Source of the DNA: Cladorrhinum sp. PSN259
Taxonomy: Eukaryota; Ascomycota; Sordariomycetes; Sordariales; Podosporaceae
Direction of reading: 5' to 3'
Length of the DNA stretch: 64,000 nt
Assembly (NCBI GenBank): GCA_033725935.1
Contig: MU867079.1
Location: forward strand, 474,366 to 538,365
Shown: positions 1 to 13,700 of the stretch, piece by piece
Position numbering within the stretch: position 1 is the first letter of the stretch
Layout: each line of letters starts with the position of its first letter
The notes under the pieces: generated by a model
Databases searched by the model: none
Told to the model about the DNA's origin: nothing
The model's input: the letters and a program-made list of their open reading frames with translations, nothing else
Translations under genes and position numbers: made by a program

Positions 1-2613
1 CTTGGTCTTGAACGGCTGAGCCATTCTCCTCAAGAAAACACGTGCGCTGCTGACAGCCATATCCGTGCTGAGATTCGTTTCAGAGTCTCTGATCTCCTGG
101 TTGATCCACTTGGGAAGCTGGGCTCGTTTCTTCTGGAATCGTCGATCAGCGAGAACCATTAGCCCGTAGTCGTCTTTGCCTCTCAAGACACGACCCAGGC
201 ACTGTGCAGCATGACGCATAGCATCGAAAGAGAGGAAATCGTTCTCCCTGATGCGATAGGTTTCTCTCAAAAACTCCAGACGAGCCTTGAGAATACGTGA
301 CTCGGTGTACTGAAAGGGCACGCCGATGCAAAGCACAGTACGCCCATATTGATGGTCAAAATCAATACCCTCAGATACCTTGCCACGCGCGACACAAAGG
401 AGAACCGCGCCACGTCCATTGCAGCATGCGGTCCGGTAAGTCTCCAGAGCCAGTGAAGTCTCCTGAGCATCAGGTGTCTCCACCAGGATGAGCTTGTACT
501 TCCACACTTCGTCGAGGATACCCATTCCCTGCCACATGCTGATGATTGACTCCATGTAGAGGTAAGAAGGGAAGAAGACAACCATGCCATCAGGGGTAAT
601 CTTGGCAAACTCGGTCAACAGGTTCCCGTAGTTTCTGACCACGCTGGGTTCGTTTCGGACTTGGAAGCTTGTTGAGATGCTGGCTTGGTCACTTCCACGA
701 GTAACAATCATTGGTAAGAATGACTTTCTGGCCAGGGTCATGCTGTACGATTCTTGGACCACCGTCTGAAAGTTGAGCATCTTTGGGTACATCTCAAGTG
801 GGGAGATTGTACCAGAGGTAATGATGACTGAGCTGAAGCGGTCAAACACCGGCTTGATGGCGATGGCGGCGTCTAGGCAGGTAAAGTGGAGAATCGGGTT
901 GGGTACCTCTGCCGTGTCAGACTCATACGGCTCGAGAATCAAGAGGAAACCCTTTTCGTATGTTGATACAAGAGTTGCAAATGTCGCAACTTCTTGTAGA
1001 GGTTGGTAATCTTCGATGTTGGTGAGTTCCAACGTTCTTACCAACGAGGTCAACCGCTCGGCACAAAACCTCAGCGGTTTCTTCTCAATGAAGGTATACT
1101 CCTTCAAATGGGCGAGGAAAGATGGTGGGGTTTCTGAGATGACCTGTCGGACTTTCATGCGCGTTTTGAGATACTCGATGAACCGCCTGAGGAATGCAAC
1201 AAAATGTTCGGCTCTCCTGATGTTGCCAGGAATGGCTTCATTGATGAGATCATCCGGGAGAGCTATTGCAGTCAGTAAGCTGAACCGTCGTGGGAGTGCT
1301 GTCTTGTAACATACTGGGATTTGCCATAAAGGAGTCTTCTTGTTGGCAATCATCGCTACCCCTGAGACCTTGAACAAGCTTCTCGTATTCGTCTTGGAGC
1401 TTCTTCTGGTCGGACTCGCGCATCTCATTGATCTTGTTTTCGAGGTTTTGGGCGCCTCTTGTTGCTCTTCTCAAAGAATCCTCAGTGATATCAGTGCTGA
1501 GTGACTCGATGCAAACGTTGTCAATGTTGTGGGCTTCGTCAAAGACAACAATGCAGTCCTTTGACAAGTCTTTCGAGACTCGCTCAGCAATCTTTGGATC
1601 TAGAAGGTAGTGGTACGAGTAGATGATGACATTGCAGTATTGCATCTGTGAAATGAAATTAGTATGTATTTTCCAAGAGATCATCGTGCAAGGAGGCAAA
1701 CCATTCGTCGAGCAGTGAAATAGGGACACTGCTTCTTCTCCTCACCGTAGCGTAATAGACCATCGAGTGTCCAAACGCCATTGGGTACTAGATTGTGAGG
1801 CTCAAGAAGATCGAGGTTCTAGCAATCACGTCAGCAAGCCATCCTTACCAATCTGTGCGGGATCAGGGTTGACAGACATCGTGGTAAATACACGTGTCGA
1901 CCTCCTCCCCCTTCTCTCTCTTCTCCTTGACGAAGCCAGCCGTCAGACTTCGGCAACGGGCATCAACAATACTGCCGCTCTTTTCCCGCTTGACCGAAGG
2001 ATGAAGACACAAGTTTTTTCGACTTGTAAGACCAAGAGCTCGGAAATCCTCTTCCCCTCCGAGACGGTCTGCTCTAAACTTGATGAGGTTCTTCAACTCG
2101 ACCAGTGCCTTTTCGATCTCGGACATTGTTCGTGAGCAGTAGATGAGTTTTCGTTTCTCCTGCGATTGCATTTGATATGCTATAATGAGGGAGAGCAGGG
2201 TGACAGTCTTCCCCGTGCCCGAAGGCATCTCCAGAACGCAATTACCGCCGGCATCGAGTGTTTCTGTGATATATTGTTAGTGATGACGGAAGCATATGGA
2301 GAGTCATCATCTTGGAGGAACCCCACTCTTCAAGTCCACCATGTAGCTGCGCCATATCATTCAGTGTTAACAAAAACATGCTGCAAAGACCAGTGCAGAG
2401 AATACATACGCATATTGTTCTATGGGAATGTTAGTCTTGCCACTTGGAAACTGGACGACGAGTTTGGACAGAACATGCCTGGATAGATGCGGGGATATGG
2501 GAACAGCACCCGCAAGTCGCTATCATGGCCATTCTGTCAGTTTATTCTTTTGTTTCACACAAATGACATCTGCATCTGCAAATTTCTCCGGCTTACTCGA
2601 TGAAAAACTCCAT
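1..2613 (-). CDS. rad3: RAD3/XPD (ERCC2) 5'-3' DNA helicase, TFIIH subunit; C-terminus cut by window edge
   Basis: ATP-dependent 5'-3' DNA helicase of TFIIH, which opens DNA in nucleotide excision repair and supports RNA polymerase II initiation. I read eight exons: 2597-2613, 2479-2519, 2410-2419, 2327-2346, 1878-2263, 1702-1818, 1315-1645 and 1-1262. Joined, they begin MEFFIDDLRVLFPYPRIYPE, the family's usual N-terminus. Walker A PSGTGKT is at residues 43-49, so the lysine is K48 as in yeast Rad3. The four iron-sulphur-cluster cysteines (in NLC, ARC, DTC and KQC) and the helicase box VVFDEAHN follow. Motif VI is read near 190-240 (QCLGRVLRGKDD). The frame is still open at base 1, after residue 728; the family is about 760-800 residues, so some 50-70 are missing. 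Introns are 52-77 nt. The second has a GC donor, and exons 3 and 4 are only 10 and 20 nt. Exon joins rest on family conservation. Confidence 0.93.
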
Positions 2614-5600
2614 TTTGATGGTCTACTGATGATGAATGGTGGATGGTTTTGACGGAGCAACCTGGAACGTTTGCATCGACAATCGCAAATGCCTTGTTTT
2701 GTTCACCTAATGGAACCGCTGCAATGCCATTGGATATTCTAGCCCACTCTGTTCTGGGTAATCAGGCGTGAACCCTAAATCGTTGTCGTCGCCGTTGTCG
2801 TTCAAAGATGGAAGTCTGCAATCACGTGGTTGCTGCCTGCTAGCGGTGGCGACGCGACAACAGAAAGAGACGGATGGGCGGCTGCCACTGAGTGTCCAAG
2901 CTTCGGTGTACGGCCCGCGGTGTGCGGAGCTCGGCGGACGGTGAAGACTGTTCACCGTGAACAAAGGTGGAGCGCGCGCGCGCTTTCCACTCCCGGCCGC
3001 CAGCCGCCAATGAACCCCCGACATTGCGTCTCCCAGGCTTTCAGCTTCCCAGGTTTCCCATTAACCACCGCATAAGCCACTTCCATCCAGGTTCCAGCAA
3101 TTCGCTGAATTGCGGTTCCAAAACATTTAACCAATTGGTTCAGCCGTCTCTTCGCGAAACATACAACCAAGCAATAAGAAACATGGTGTAATTCCTGTTT
3201 ATGCCGTCCCCAGCGAGGGACCGTCATGACAATCATTAGGTGCTGCCACTGACGTTGACAGCTCTCCCATCTACATGAAACGTCATGCACCTACCTGCAC
3301 CTGCACCTGCACCTTTGACATGATACATGCCATCATCATCAATCGACACTATACGATCCATCAAGGTAAACGACGGCAATTCCGGTCGTCCCCTTCAGAC
3401 GCCATGACCCCGCCCGCAATAATTGCAAGCCATCCCCGATGCCGAGCGGGTTGATTGCAACATCGGTTGAACCAAGACGCGACGATGCAGGCTTCGCATG
3501 GAAGCCTTCCAGAAGGGTTCGTCATCGGCCAATTGACGATTTAGCGCTGCAACTGTGATTCCCGTTACTGCTACGCAAGAGAGTCTCATTCTGGGCGTTC
3601 GAGGAAGGTCTCATTCCCCCGCGCGTACCTGCTGGCCTACCCCCCAGCGCCCAGTCCTCGCCTTCTCCGATTCTCCCCTCTTCCCCTCACCACCAGGTTT
3701 GAGACTACGGATATCGGAGACGGTGGACCACGGGCAGAGACGAGCGAGCGGCGTCGAACGTCCCTTCACCGGTGCTAACGTCGCCGGCGTGCCCGTCGTG
3801 CCTCAGCTATCGTCTTCTCACTTTCTTTGCCTTGCGGTACCCCACGTGGTGGACCGACCGCAACTGGACGCTCCTTTCTCAGCCAAGCCAGCAGCAGCAG
3901 TCATCCCGTCCCGGGCCCGCAGGTTGAGGTCGTAGTGGTGGGTGTAGATGGAGATTGAGTGGTGAGAACATGCGCACCTCTTGCATACTCGGATGCCTTC
4001 TAGCCTGCTTCTAGCGTTGACGATCCGAGAGCTTCAATGACTTCGACCTCATATCCATGTCTGAAACACTAATAGCAACTGTTTTTAGAACATACTCTCA
4101 CACAGCTGACTGAGTGGTGGAGTGATAATTCTGATGTAAGTATCGTGAGGGGGCCAGAAAGAGATCGACAACTGCTATGTAAAGAGTGGCGGCGGATTTT
4201 CCCATGTCCACCGCAGGGCGGATCGGAGTTGTTTCAAAACATGCCCAGTTAGGCGTTCCTGAGAGAACGACTCTGAATGGATCAATGGAAAGACACACAC
4301 CCCCCTCCCCGCTTTCGTTCTCTTTCTTCCTACGCCAGCTGTGCCGTTCCAAGTTCAACGCCGCGCACCTGCGCAAGTTCCGTGTGTCGGGTGTTGTATT
4401 GTAACCTCGAGTCCCATCATACTCTGTATCCACATCAACGAATAGAACGAGGAACTGCTGACATGCCGGCTGTGGTCGAAAAAGGTGGCCGGCAGAAGGT
4501 TTCAGCACTAGATGAAGCAAGCCCACGGCACAGCACGCAGAACAGAAGGAAACCCAGCAACTGCATGGAAGCCTTCTAGAAAGATTCTTCTTGAATCCTT
4601 GGAAAAGAAGCAGGGGTGTGTTCTCCTTTGCGAGAATGATACACTGGTTGTTGAAGAATCCACCACGGTTCGGACGGCGACCCCGCGTCACCCGCTTTTT
4701 CATCACATTTACATCCGATACCACACATATTCCAGCCGGGACATGCCATCGGCGGTATTGACGACTAGTCAGGCACACGTTCTTGTCTTTTCCCCCACTT
4801 GGAATTCAATCAACATTTTGGGGGCGCAAAAATACATGGAAAACAGGGTCATGATTCCTACTACCACTCTTCGTCCAATACTCGATGCCTTTTCAAGACT
4901 GAATCGGGCAGGTTACCTTGGAATCATTTTATCAGTAGACTCAACGGCGACAGCGGACGATTCAGCAGGGTACGGTCCCGGCGGGGTCTTGGTCTCATCG
5001 ATATCGTAGAGAAACAAGCTCCGGTTGCATTTCGGGCTGCATCAATATCCTGGACTTGTATTCACTCAGTCCTGTTGTTTTCATCATCACCAGCCACCTC
5101 GAGATTCCACACCCTGTCCACGCTTTCCCACAACCCCTGTCATTTGCAGAACACACAGACACTCTTGTGCGCTTGTCCGCGGCTGTTGGCTCGCTCTCAA
5201 CATCAATATTACGGATATACCCCATGCCGATTCTCTGTTTCTCGGCTTTTTACGCGCCGCAATTGCGTGAGCTACACACGCACACACAGACCAAGAAACA
5301 AACTATCGCGCGGCACTGTTACCGCGCTAAAAGAAGTTGGTTTTCTGAGTGTGCGTGATGTGTTTCAATCATCGTCAGCCATAATCATCCATCAGCCATC
5401 AAATCTTAATTTCTCAATATTCTACTTTGTCGTACACCAACTTCTCTCCCACTGTGTAGTTTGTTGCGGGGTTCCGTCCACCATGTGACTAACCGATCTA
5501 GAACGCTTACTTGACATTCGTTAAAATTGACTTTATTGAGTTGAACATGTTCCCCTGTGGCGAGGGGCATATGCCAACTGTAGACTTTGTTCCTGGCACT

Positions 5601-6175
5601 AATGTAAGTCAAGTTAGTTTACTCGGAAGGTTATTGTTTGGCCATCTTTCTTGCTTGCTCTTGTTTAGACCCCCTCCCCCCGTCCCTTGTCCTGTGGTTG
5701 GAGTACATAGGTATCATGTGGAGTTCTGCAGGAACGGAACAGCTAGTTCGGTAGGTACAGTGGAGAAACAACAACACACACAAAGAGACTCTGCATACAA
5801 CGAACGAACGATACCTAGATAGATGGAGAAACTGAATAAAATATTTTCAAAACCAAGTTTGAACTTTTTGATGTGACACACACAGAGGGGAGGGAGGGAG
5901 GGACGGGAGACAGGGTAAAATAAATTATTGGCGGAGACCAAACCACAGAAAACGGGCAAAAAACAATAATAATAAAAAGGAATATTAACCACAGCAAAAA
6001 CGGGATACCAACCATTCAACACTGACTGGTTTCCATGTATGTATGTATTGGTGGTGGTAATTTATGCACTTAAACTTTCTGTAAGGGAGGGGAAGAGCAA
6101 AAAAAAAAAAAAACCGGCTGAAAAAACTTGGTAATAAAATTACTACACTGCCGTGTGGGTGCATTCGTTTCTTGG

Positions 6176-6182
6176 CTCTCTA

Positions 6183-6213
<31 letters not shown>

Positions 6214-6220
6214 CTGTGTT
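6176..6220. repeat. Compound microsatellite (CT)n(GT)n
   Basis: A run of CT dinucleotides passes directly into GT dinucleotides. It lies in the gene-poor spacer, among A-rich homopolymers. Confidence 0.9.
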
Positions 6221-7743
6221 ATGTGGTATGGGGTTGCCTGAAATGTTTTTTAAAGTTTGGTGCGCAGCAAGCAGATAGGCAACAACATTCTGTTACATAT
6301 ATCACCACAACAACAACAATAACAATCATGGTTGTATGTAACTTCATCATGGCAGTGCAGACTTTTGAAACAAGAAATTTTTTTTCCCCCCTCCCCATTT
6401 TAATGATAATGATGAAAGATAAGACGAAAAAAAAATTAATTAAAAAAAAAAAAAAGGACGATGATTGCTATACTTATCTACTACAAGTGGTTTTTTTTGG
6501 GGGGGGTTTTTTTTGTAAAATTTGACCGTTATGGTCACGGTTACGGTGAAGCTCGGGAGAATAATGGATTTGAAACCCTGTGTTCCAATGTTCCTGTGTC
6601 CTCTTACCATGTAACTGAAAGCAATGAAAGGTGAAAAGTGATGGCTGATGATCTGATGATCTGATTTGGGGAGGGGGGGCGGAAAGGGTCCATCCCATGC
6701 CAAAAGGAAGGGTAAAGGATTAATTACCTTCCCTTCCAAGATTCATCAACCATCATCCTTCTCTCCCGAACTTGCAACGCCCGTAACATACAAAAATAGA
6801 TGCTGATAACAAAACTTGGAAATGTTACAGAGTCATCCTATCTTGACGAGAAAAAAAAAATCCGCCCCAGAACCGTTGTATCAGAAGGCGAAGATCGAGA
6901 CCTGACAAGGTCTGGACCCCCTCCCTCCCTCATGCTCGATAATCGACCTTCATCGGATTAGCGAAATTCCGGGGGATTCGTGCCTCTTTCTTGTCCTGTC
7001 CTGTCCTGTCAAGCCGGGATCATCTGCTTTGCCTCTTCTCACACGATGGTGGAGAGAGAGAGATAGAGATAGACGAGCCTAGACGCGCCTGGACAAAGCC
7101 TGGAGAGGTAGTCTCGAGTATCAAGTCCAAGGTGAGTAATCGCCACTGTCTCCTCTCCTTCCGTCACATGAACCCTGGAACTGGCATGGCCCCCATACCC
7201 ATAGCTAGTATTATACCCTCATGTGATGATGATGATCTGGTGGAGAGAGAACATGGTATGTAAGACCTAAACAGGAACCAAGACTGATAGACTTTGTTCA
7301 TCCGCATCAAGGCCGAATTTGAACATGGCCACAAGACTTGTTGGTGAGCACGACTCCATGATTCTGTCCAAGCTAGGAAAGGTACTGTTGTAAGAGAGGA
7401 AGGGGCGTGTGTTTAATGCGACAGCCGGACTCGGAGCTGCCCTGCTTGGTCTTCTTCTTGGGCCTGGCCTCGGCAGTAAAGACGAACCAACAAGACGTAG
7501 ACTACTATCAAGAAAGGAAAGAGGGGAATACAATAGCGTAAACGGAATGGGATGATCCGAGGGTGGCTTGCTTCAATGGAGGGGAAGAGTGAAGTTGTCC
7601 GATGAAACTAACGCGCGTGTAATTTTATGTGTGTGTGTGTGGGTGTGTACGTCTCGGAAACATCGGACGGACACGGACAAATAAAAACGAAATGAAATAT
7701 TGAGAATACGCATGATGTGAGGATCTCTGTGTGCGTCTGGTCC

Positions 7744-7767
7744 GTGTGTGTGTGTGTGTGTGTGTGT
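7744..7767. repeat. (GT)12 microsatellite
   Basis: An uninterrupted GT run. A shorter imperfect GT run lies about 100 bp upstream at 7629-7648. Confidence 0.9.
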
Positions 7768-10700
7768 ATCACCATCAACACCACCGCAGCGTATCTGGGC
7801 TTCCAGATTCCCTTTCCAGACAGGGTGCTTATGTGGAATCTGATCTGAGAGATCTTGCTTCCTCTCCCAAATCCGTCTTTCTAATCTCCCCTGCCACAAT
7901 CCAATATATTCATCTGATATCTCTCAAACATGATATCGTTCCTGCGAGAACTCAAAATAACATTGTGATAATGTGGAAAAGAGATAAAAATAAAAATAAA
8001 TAAATCAAATGGGCGATTAATTCCTGTGCAAGGTGGGGAAAGAAACAAAATAAGACCTGGCTTTTGCATTCCTGCTCGCATGTGTTTCATGTTTCAGAAT
8101 TTAGAAACATGCGCTCCATATATGCAAGGCAAATATCTTTGGAATCTATTTTTCTTCAGCCACAAAGCAGGAAAAGGGGACCTACTGCAACATGCAAAAG
8201 GTCAGGTTCGTCCATGACGGTGGTAGCGTAGGCCCCCGCATACGCACTGATGATGATCTGCTGGGCTGTGTGTGTGCAGCAACTGGGAAGGAGGGGGGTG
8301 TGGCCGAGTGAGGGGTGGACGGTAGCATTTTGGAGACAAAGAGGGAAAATGCTATTGGTGATATGGGAATGACACCCAAATATAGACCCTGCTTCTGATT
8401 GGAGGGCGCCTAATTTTTCTGCAACTTGCAAAGCCAAATGCAACCCCAGACTCTCGACCATGCCCTTTTTAGGATATGCCGGCCTTTGCTCTCCACTATT
8501 GCAGCAAGGTAAAAGCCAGCCCTAGCGGTTGATAGAAGGTGGGGTTACGTCGCGATGTTGCGTCTGTTGAGGAGGTCATGAATTGTGGTTTGCCGTTGCC
8601 CGCCCGTGAGCCTATTCCCAACTGGGGAAAGCAATTATCCACCAACACTGTCGTCTCTTTATTTCTCACTCGTGCCATGATAATCTGTCATCACCCACGC
8701 TTGCTCGTTACTAGTGAGAACGGCATGTGGAATCCTCCTGCAAGCGATAGTCTGCGCTAAATTAGCCCAAGGATTGCATTGCGCAACACCTTCGGCAGAC
8801 GGGACCGGGACCGAAGAAGAAAGCCGTGATTTGTTGGCCAGTTGGTCTGTTGGCTGCGGCTGTTGCGGTAGTCTTCACCCTTGTGCTAGCTCTCCCGTAC
8901 CTCCCGGCGCCCATGATGGGACGAAAAAAGAAATGAGAAGTGCGATAATGGAAAGAGCCGAAAGTGGGCGATTGAGCAATGCTGCTGTCTGCGCTACGCT
9001 CGCTTGCGCTTGCTATACGCGATGATAACGGAAGATTCCACTAAGGGTGCGACAACAAACACACCAAGAATGTGGCGGTGTTGGTGCTGATGATTTGGCC
9101 CTTGCACAGAGATTTAGTGCGACTATTGGCCAGTTGTGCTACGTGAGGTCATGCCGCCGTGCTGAAATGGAACTGATGCCGAGAGAGGAAAATCGCTGCC
9201 TGAGCAGGACACTGTGGGGGAGAGTGAGGTTGGGAATACCCACATGCTGAGTGTCCAGGGGGATTTAGTCGATATCACATCATTCTGAGCACTGGCATGA
9301 CGGCCAAGAGACGGACAGAACAGGTTAGAATCCGGGGTTTTCTCAGTTGTATTCCCCTGTAATGATCGAATTTGGTAGTCATCGTACTCTTGATCATCAT
9401 CATCACCCCACGATGCCGTCGGTCTTAGCGGGCAGTCCTTCTGGAATGGGATATCCCGAGCACCGACCTAGTGTTGTTGTTTGACTGATAACACTCTCCC
9501 TCATTTCGCACCGAGTCTTCCGCCAAGTGGAGCTCGCACTTTTGGTGTAAGATATAACACCTTAAGTTGGTGATGATACGTAGTTGTAAGTTTAGGTAAT
9601 GAGTTCTCACAAAAACAAGTGTGAGCTTGAGTGAGAGCTTACCGAAAACGGATATGGTGGTCAGAAAACAATGTCTTAGTGACTTAGTCAGGACAGCCGT
9701 CTGATCTTTTCATTGAAGTAGCGGTCGACGTGAAAAATCGATAAATGTGACGTACCAAAACGCCAGTCAGCAAGCCAGCCGGACGGGTATCACTCATTTC
9801 AGAAGCCACTTTGTGAGTTGTGATCAAGATGCCGGGATATAAGTCAGAGCCTGATCTGCTATGTGTGGTTGCATGTATAGTGAGAGACGCACTGCACGAA
9901 AAGAAAACTAAGGCGATGGAACCAAGAACCTAGTGAAAAATGGCAGGCACTGCTTGGAACTTTTGCTGCGCGAGCATCCGTTTTCTTGCGCGCCGACTGA
10001 ACCATTACCAAGGTACGCGGTTGCATTTTGGCACGCAACAGTGCACACTAGGTAGCCCCTTTCGGTCCCCTGATCTCTTATCGTACGGCACTGTGATATA
10101 TGGTTACTACGTGCCGTTACAGTTGCAAGCCAAAGAGTTGCGTTTTCCCACTGCATCACTGCAAGACTGCAGGCTTCGAGAATCCTTCGATTGCGACTCG
10201 GGGCTCCCCCCCTTTCCACTCTCGTCAAGCTGCATTCGACACCAACGAACCGCGTCTTGTCTTGCCGTTATTGAAGATGGTATATGCCGCCGCCGTGAGT
10301 TAATAATTCTAAAGGAAGGATTTAAGGTGCTGAGGCGGAGAAATGGCACATGGAGATGGATTGGTGGATGGGGTTAATGGCTTTTGCTTGCAGGATGTAA
10401 TTTGCTGCAAGATGCAGTTGGTTGGTGAAGGTTCCGAAAAGTCGGGAAAATCTTCAATGCTCAATGGTCTTGGAGCATTAAATGCCGCGAGCTTAATTGT
10501 GATTGATGCCTTTGGGCGTTGAAAGCTCTCGGTACCGTTCATCGTTCTGTCTGTGTCAGCCCATTTTGGATAATTCCATACTATGTGGATCTCGGTCAAA
10601 GTTGATGGTCTGGCGCCGAAACCCGGGGAAGCGGGGGCGGTGGTGGAAGCCAGCCCGCGGGCGGAGATCCAAGTGGAGTCTTTGGGGATCTTCACCAGGG

Positions 10701-13700
10701 TTCGCGGAGCTCCATCGGAAGGGAGGGGCAGCTGTTAGTGTTAGCGGGCAGTGTGCGGATATCACATTTATTATCAGGCACCTAAATAATTGCCTGGGGA
10801 ATTCGTAAAAATGGAGGGGAAAACCAGTACTTACCAGCCTTTGGAAGACAAGGACATTGATCTCATCATCATTCCCATCACCAATTCTATCTGGATGGTG
10901 CATGATGATGATAATGATGAGAGATGATGAGAGATGTTGTCGTCTTGCAAAGCATTGACCAATTGGGCCTGCCTTGCCAAGATGACTAGTAGATGCGCAC
11001 GTTGCGCCCTCTATGTGATTCGGAAGTCTTCCAATTGGAGACTAGACGTCCGAACGGGATCCGCCCGTTCTTCCCTTTTGACGGTCCGACTCTTTTTCTC
11101 GAGAAAACCAATTGCGAGTAGATAGCCACACCCATGATGGCGTAATGTCGCTAGGTGCGACGAACCTTGATGAGGAATTCTACCTGCCTTGTTTGTGCGG
11201 TTTTTGTTCCCACTCTTCATGGACATCGGGGGGTCCCTGGCCCCATGTCGATGCCGCTGTGATAAGTGGAGATGCTATCCAAAGCTCCCACGGCCTGGCC
11301 GCTGCCTCTCCTGATTGTGCTAAAAACAAGCCATCTATCACAGAGGAGGGTAGGCTTGGAGGATTTCGAATTTTGTTTCACGAAGGGAGTGTTGTGCAAG
11401 GCTATTCGGGCCCATTTTTGGAATCTGCCGTCCCCAAAATGCTCCTCTGAATCCTTCGCAGCAGCAGCTGCACATGAACACTTGAAGAGGACCTTTGGTC
11501 GCCCCTGGTTCCTGGACCTGAGAAAACCTGGCCTGGCAAGGATTTAGTATAGACCACTCATCGTCGTCCCTCGTCTCCACGCGGGACCTAAATGCTGGCC
11601 GTTCGTTCCCCGAGAGCTTGGCGGTCTCGGCGCCCCAGGGGCCTCGCAGCACACACCACACCTTGTTGCCCACACCTTGTCCTTGTCAGTTGTCACCCGC
11701 GTCCAGCCGCGGGTTCAATCTGAGCCCTGGTGTCTCGGGCTGTCTGCTGCACTCTGCACCGCCGCACCAAAGCCATGCAAACACTCTGCCAGACTGCCGT
11801 GTTTCAGGTCCATCAGCTGCTGTGCAGCGTGTCTGTTTCTTCCCCCACGTTCACCTTAGGGAAGGATCTGAGTCTCCCATAATAGATCTAGCTGAGGTTA
11901 CAAGAACTCAGGACTGCCAAACCAGACAGCGTTTCCATGGGAGTATTTTGTCCTCCTCCTGTACTCCCATGACATTGTGTTGCGACAGCTGGTGTCAGGT
12001 GTGCGCGAATTTGTGCGCGCTGAGTAGAGTGTACCGCGACGCTGTAATTTAACTGTTTGGTGGATATCTACGACATCTGCATGGGTTCATGCCCTGGTGT
12101 CCCGCCCGTTAGACGAGCAGGGCTGTGTGAACGATCCTTGGCCCAACCTCAGACTTCGCGCTCTTGGACCCCAACAAGGACCCCCAAAGCACTATCGATG
12201 AGAGAGCAATGATACTCGGATACTGAAGAGAATCCCCAGAAACACTTCCTATTGGAACGGAGGGATTGTCTATCAGCCGATGCTTGTCCGAGACTGATCC
12301 TCTCACTGCTCGAGGAAAGGGTCTGAGAAAAGCTTGAGTAATGATACGACGTGTGAAAAGTGTCGAATCTGGCAATTCTGAGCCTGAATCACGGTAATGT
12401 TAATTGTCGAGCCTATTAGCTCAGCGGTCGCATATTCTTGGGCTCGCAAGAAGCTGAAAGAGTCAGCGACGGGCTTATGGGCGTCGGGAGAAAGACGCAC
12501 AACGCAGCCACTGGGAGAGCTCATTGGCATCGCTCGTAATAAGTTGATGCATTCTCGGCATGGTGAGTGTTACCCTCCCGCCGAGAATCATTGTTGCCTG
12601 GAAAGAGACTGACAGCTGTTTCTGGGCTGTGATGGGTGGTGGGGCGCACTGCGTCGCATATGTCGGATTGACTTGCGCATGTCTGCCTTTCCTGCCGCGA
12701 ACGCGAAGAATGGACTGAACCAGAAGGGACAGGTCAACCTCGCAGCTTGTTTCTCGTAGATTGGACTGCCGTTGAAGACTTGCCGTTGGATGTTCGGGTG
12801 TTATTGTTGTGGGTGTCTTGCGCGATCAACCACATCACCGCATCCGTCACCGCCGCGCAGTGGCATCGGCAGCGGGAAGTCCCTTTCGTTTCCGTAGGCA
12901 AACGGCGCCCAAGGGACCGCGAATGACGGGCAGAAGAGACAGAGCAGCAGTTTCCCCCTGCCATATCTCGTGGGGTTTGTTGAAATGGTCAACGCGCTGA
13001 AACTTTGCAAACAATAGCGATTGAACAGTGATTGGACCAGTGGATCTCAAGCGCAATTTGGAATTACAGGGATCCTTCCACTGATCTCTGCCCTGCCAGG
13101 CCGTTGAAGATCTGGGCTGAAGAAAGCAAAGAAACCATGTTCGTGCAGTATCTGTGGTGCGCACATTCCCATCTTCCCGTCCAAAAACAATCATCAAAAA
13201 CCTGAATGGGTCATGTCTCATCAATATGCAGTGTTTGCCGTGCAATCTATTCCACAGGGCAGAGATACCACCCGTCAGTTTGGTCAGTGAGATGTGTGGC
13301 TCGTACGGATTGGCGAATCAGCAAATCGCATTCTGCGTGGGTTGACACCATCTTCTCCACCCATCTCCCCGATCTGTCGCTGCGCCTTCCCAGATTCCGA
13401 CAGCCGTCCTCCCGTCGCTTCCTTGCATCGCCGTCGTAGCTTCTTCGAATCATGATCCGTTGCGAACTCCAATCAATCAAATCATGTGAAATGTGAGAGA
13501 GTTTAGATTCCCGTCTTTTCAAAGTTCCAACTCGTGGATAGCCGGTAATTCTTTTGGAGGACTCGTCAGTTATTGGAATGATCCCCTGCAAAAGTGCCCC
13601 ATTCGTTGGTTTGATCCAAACGAGGTTTGGGGGCTGACCATTTGCTGACGAGCATGATGGTTCGTTCGTCTCTTTTCCGCCGTTTGGTTGCTCTTGCAGT

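Noticed and set aside
4098..5488. Long frames of 226 and 229 codons on opposite strands
   Set aside because: They have no domain, a composition rich in Cys, Arg, Ser and His, and dense overlapping frames on both strands, which indicates chance openness.
12412..12490. TTAGCTCAGCGGTCG resembles the start of a tRNA D-arm
   Set aside because: No matching GAGC to close the D-stem at the right spacing, no T-arm with TTCRA, and no paired acceptor ends within 70-90 bases.
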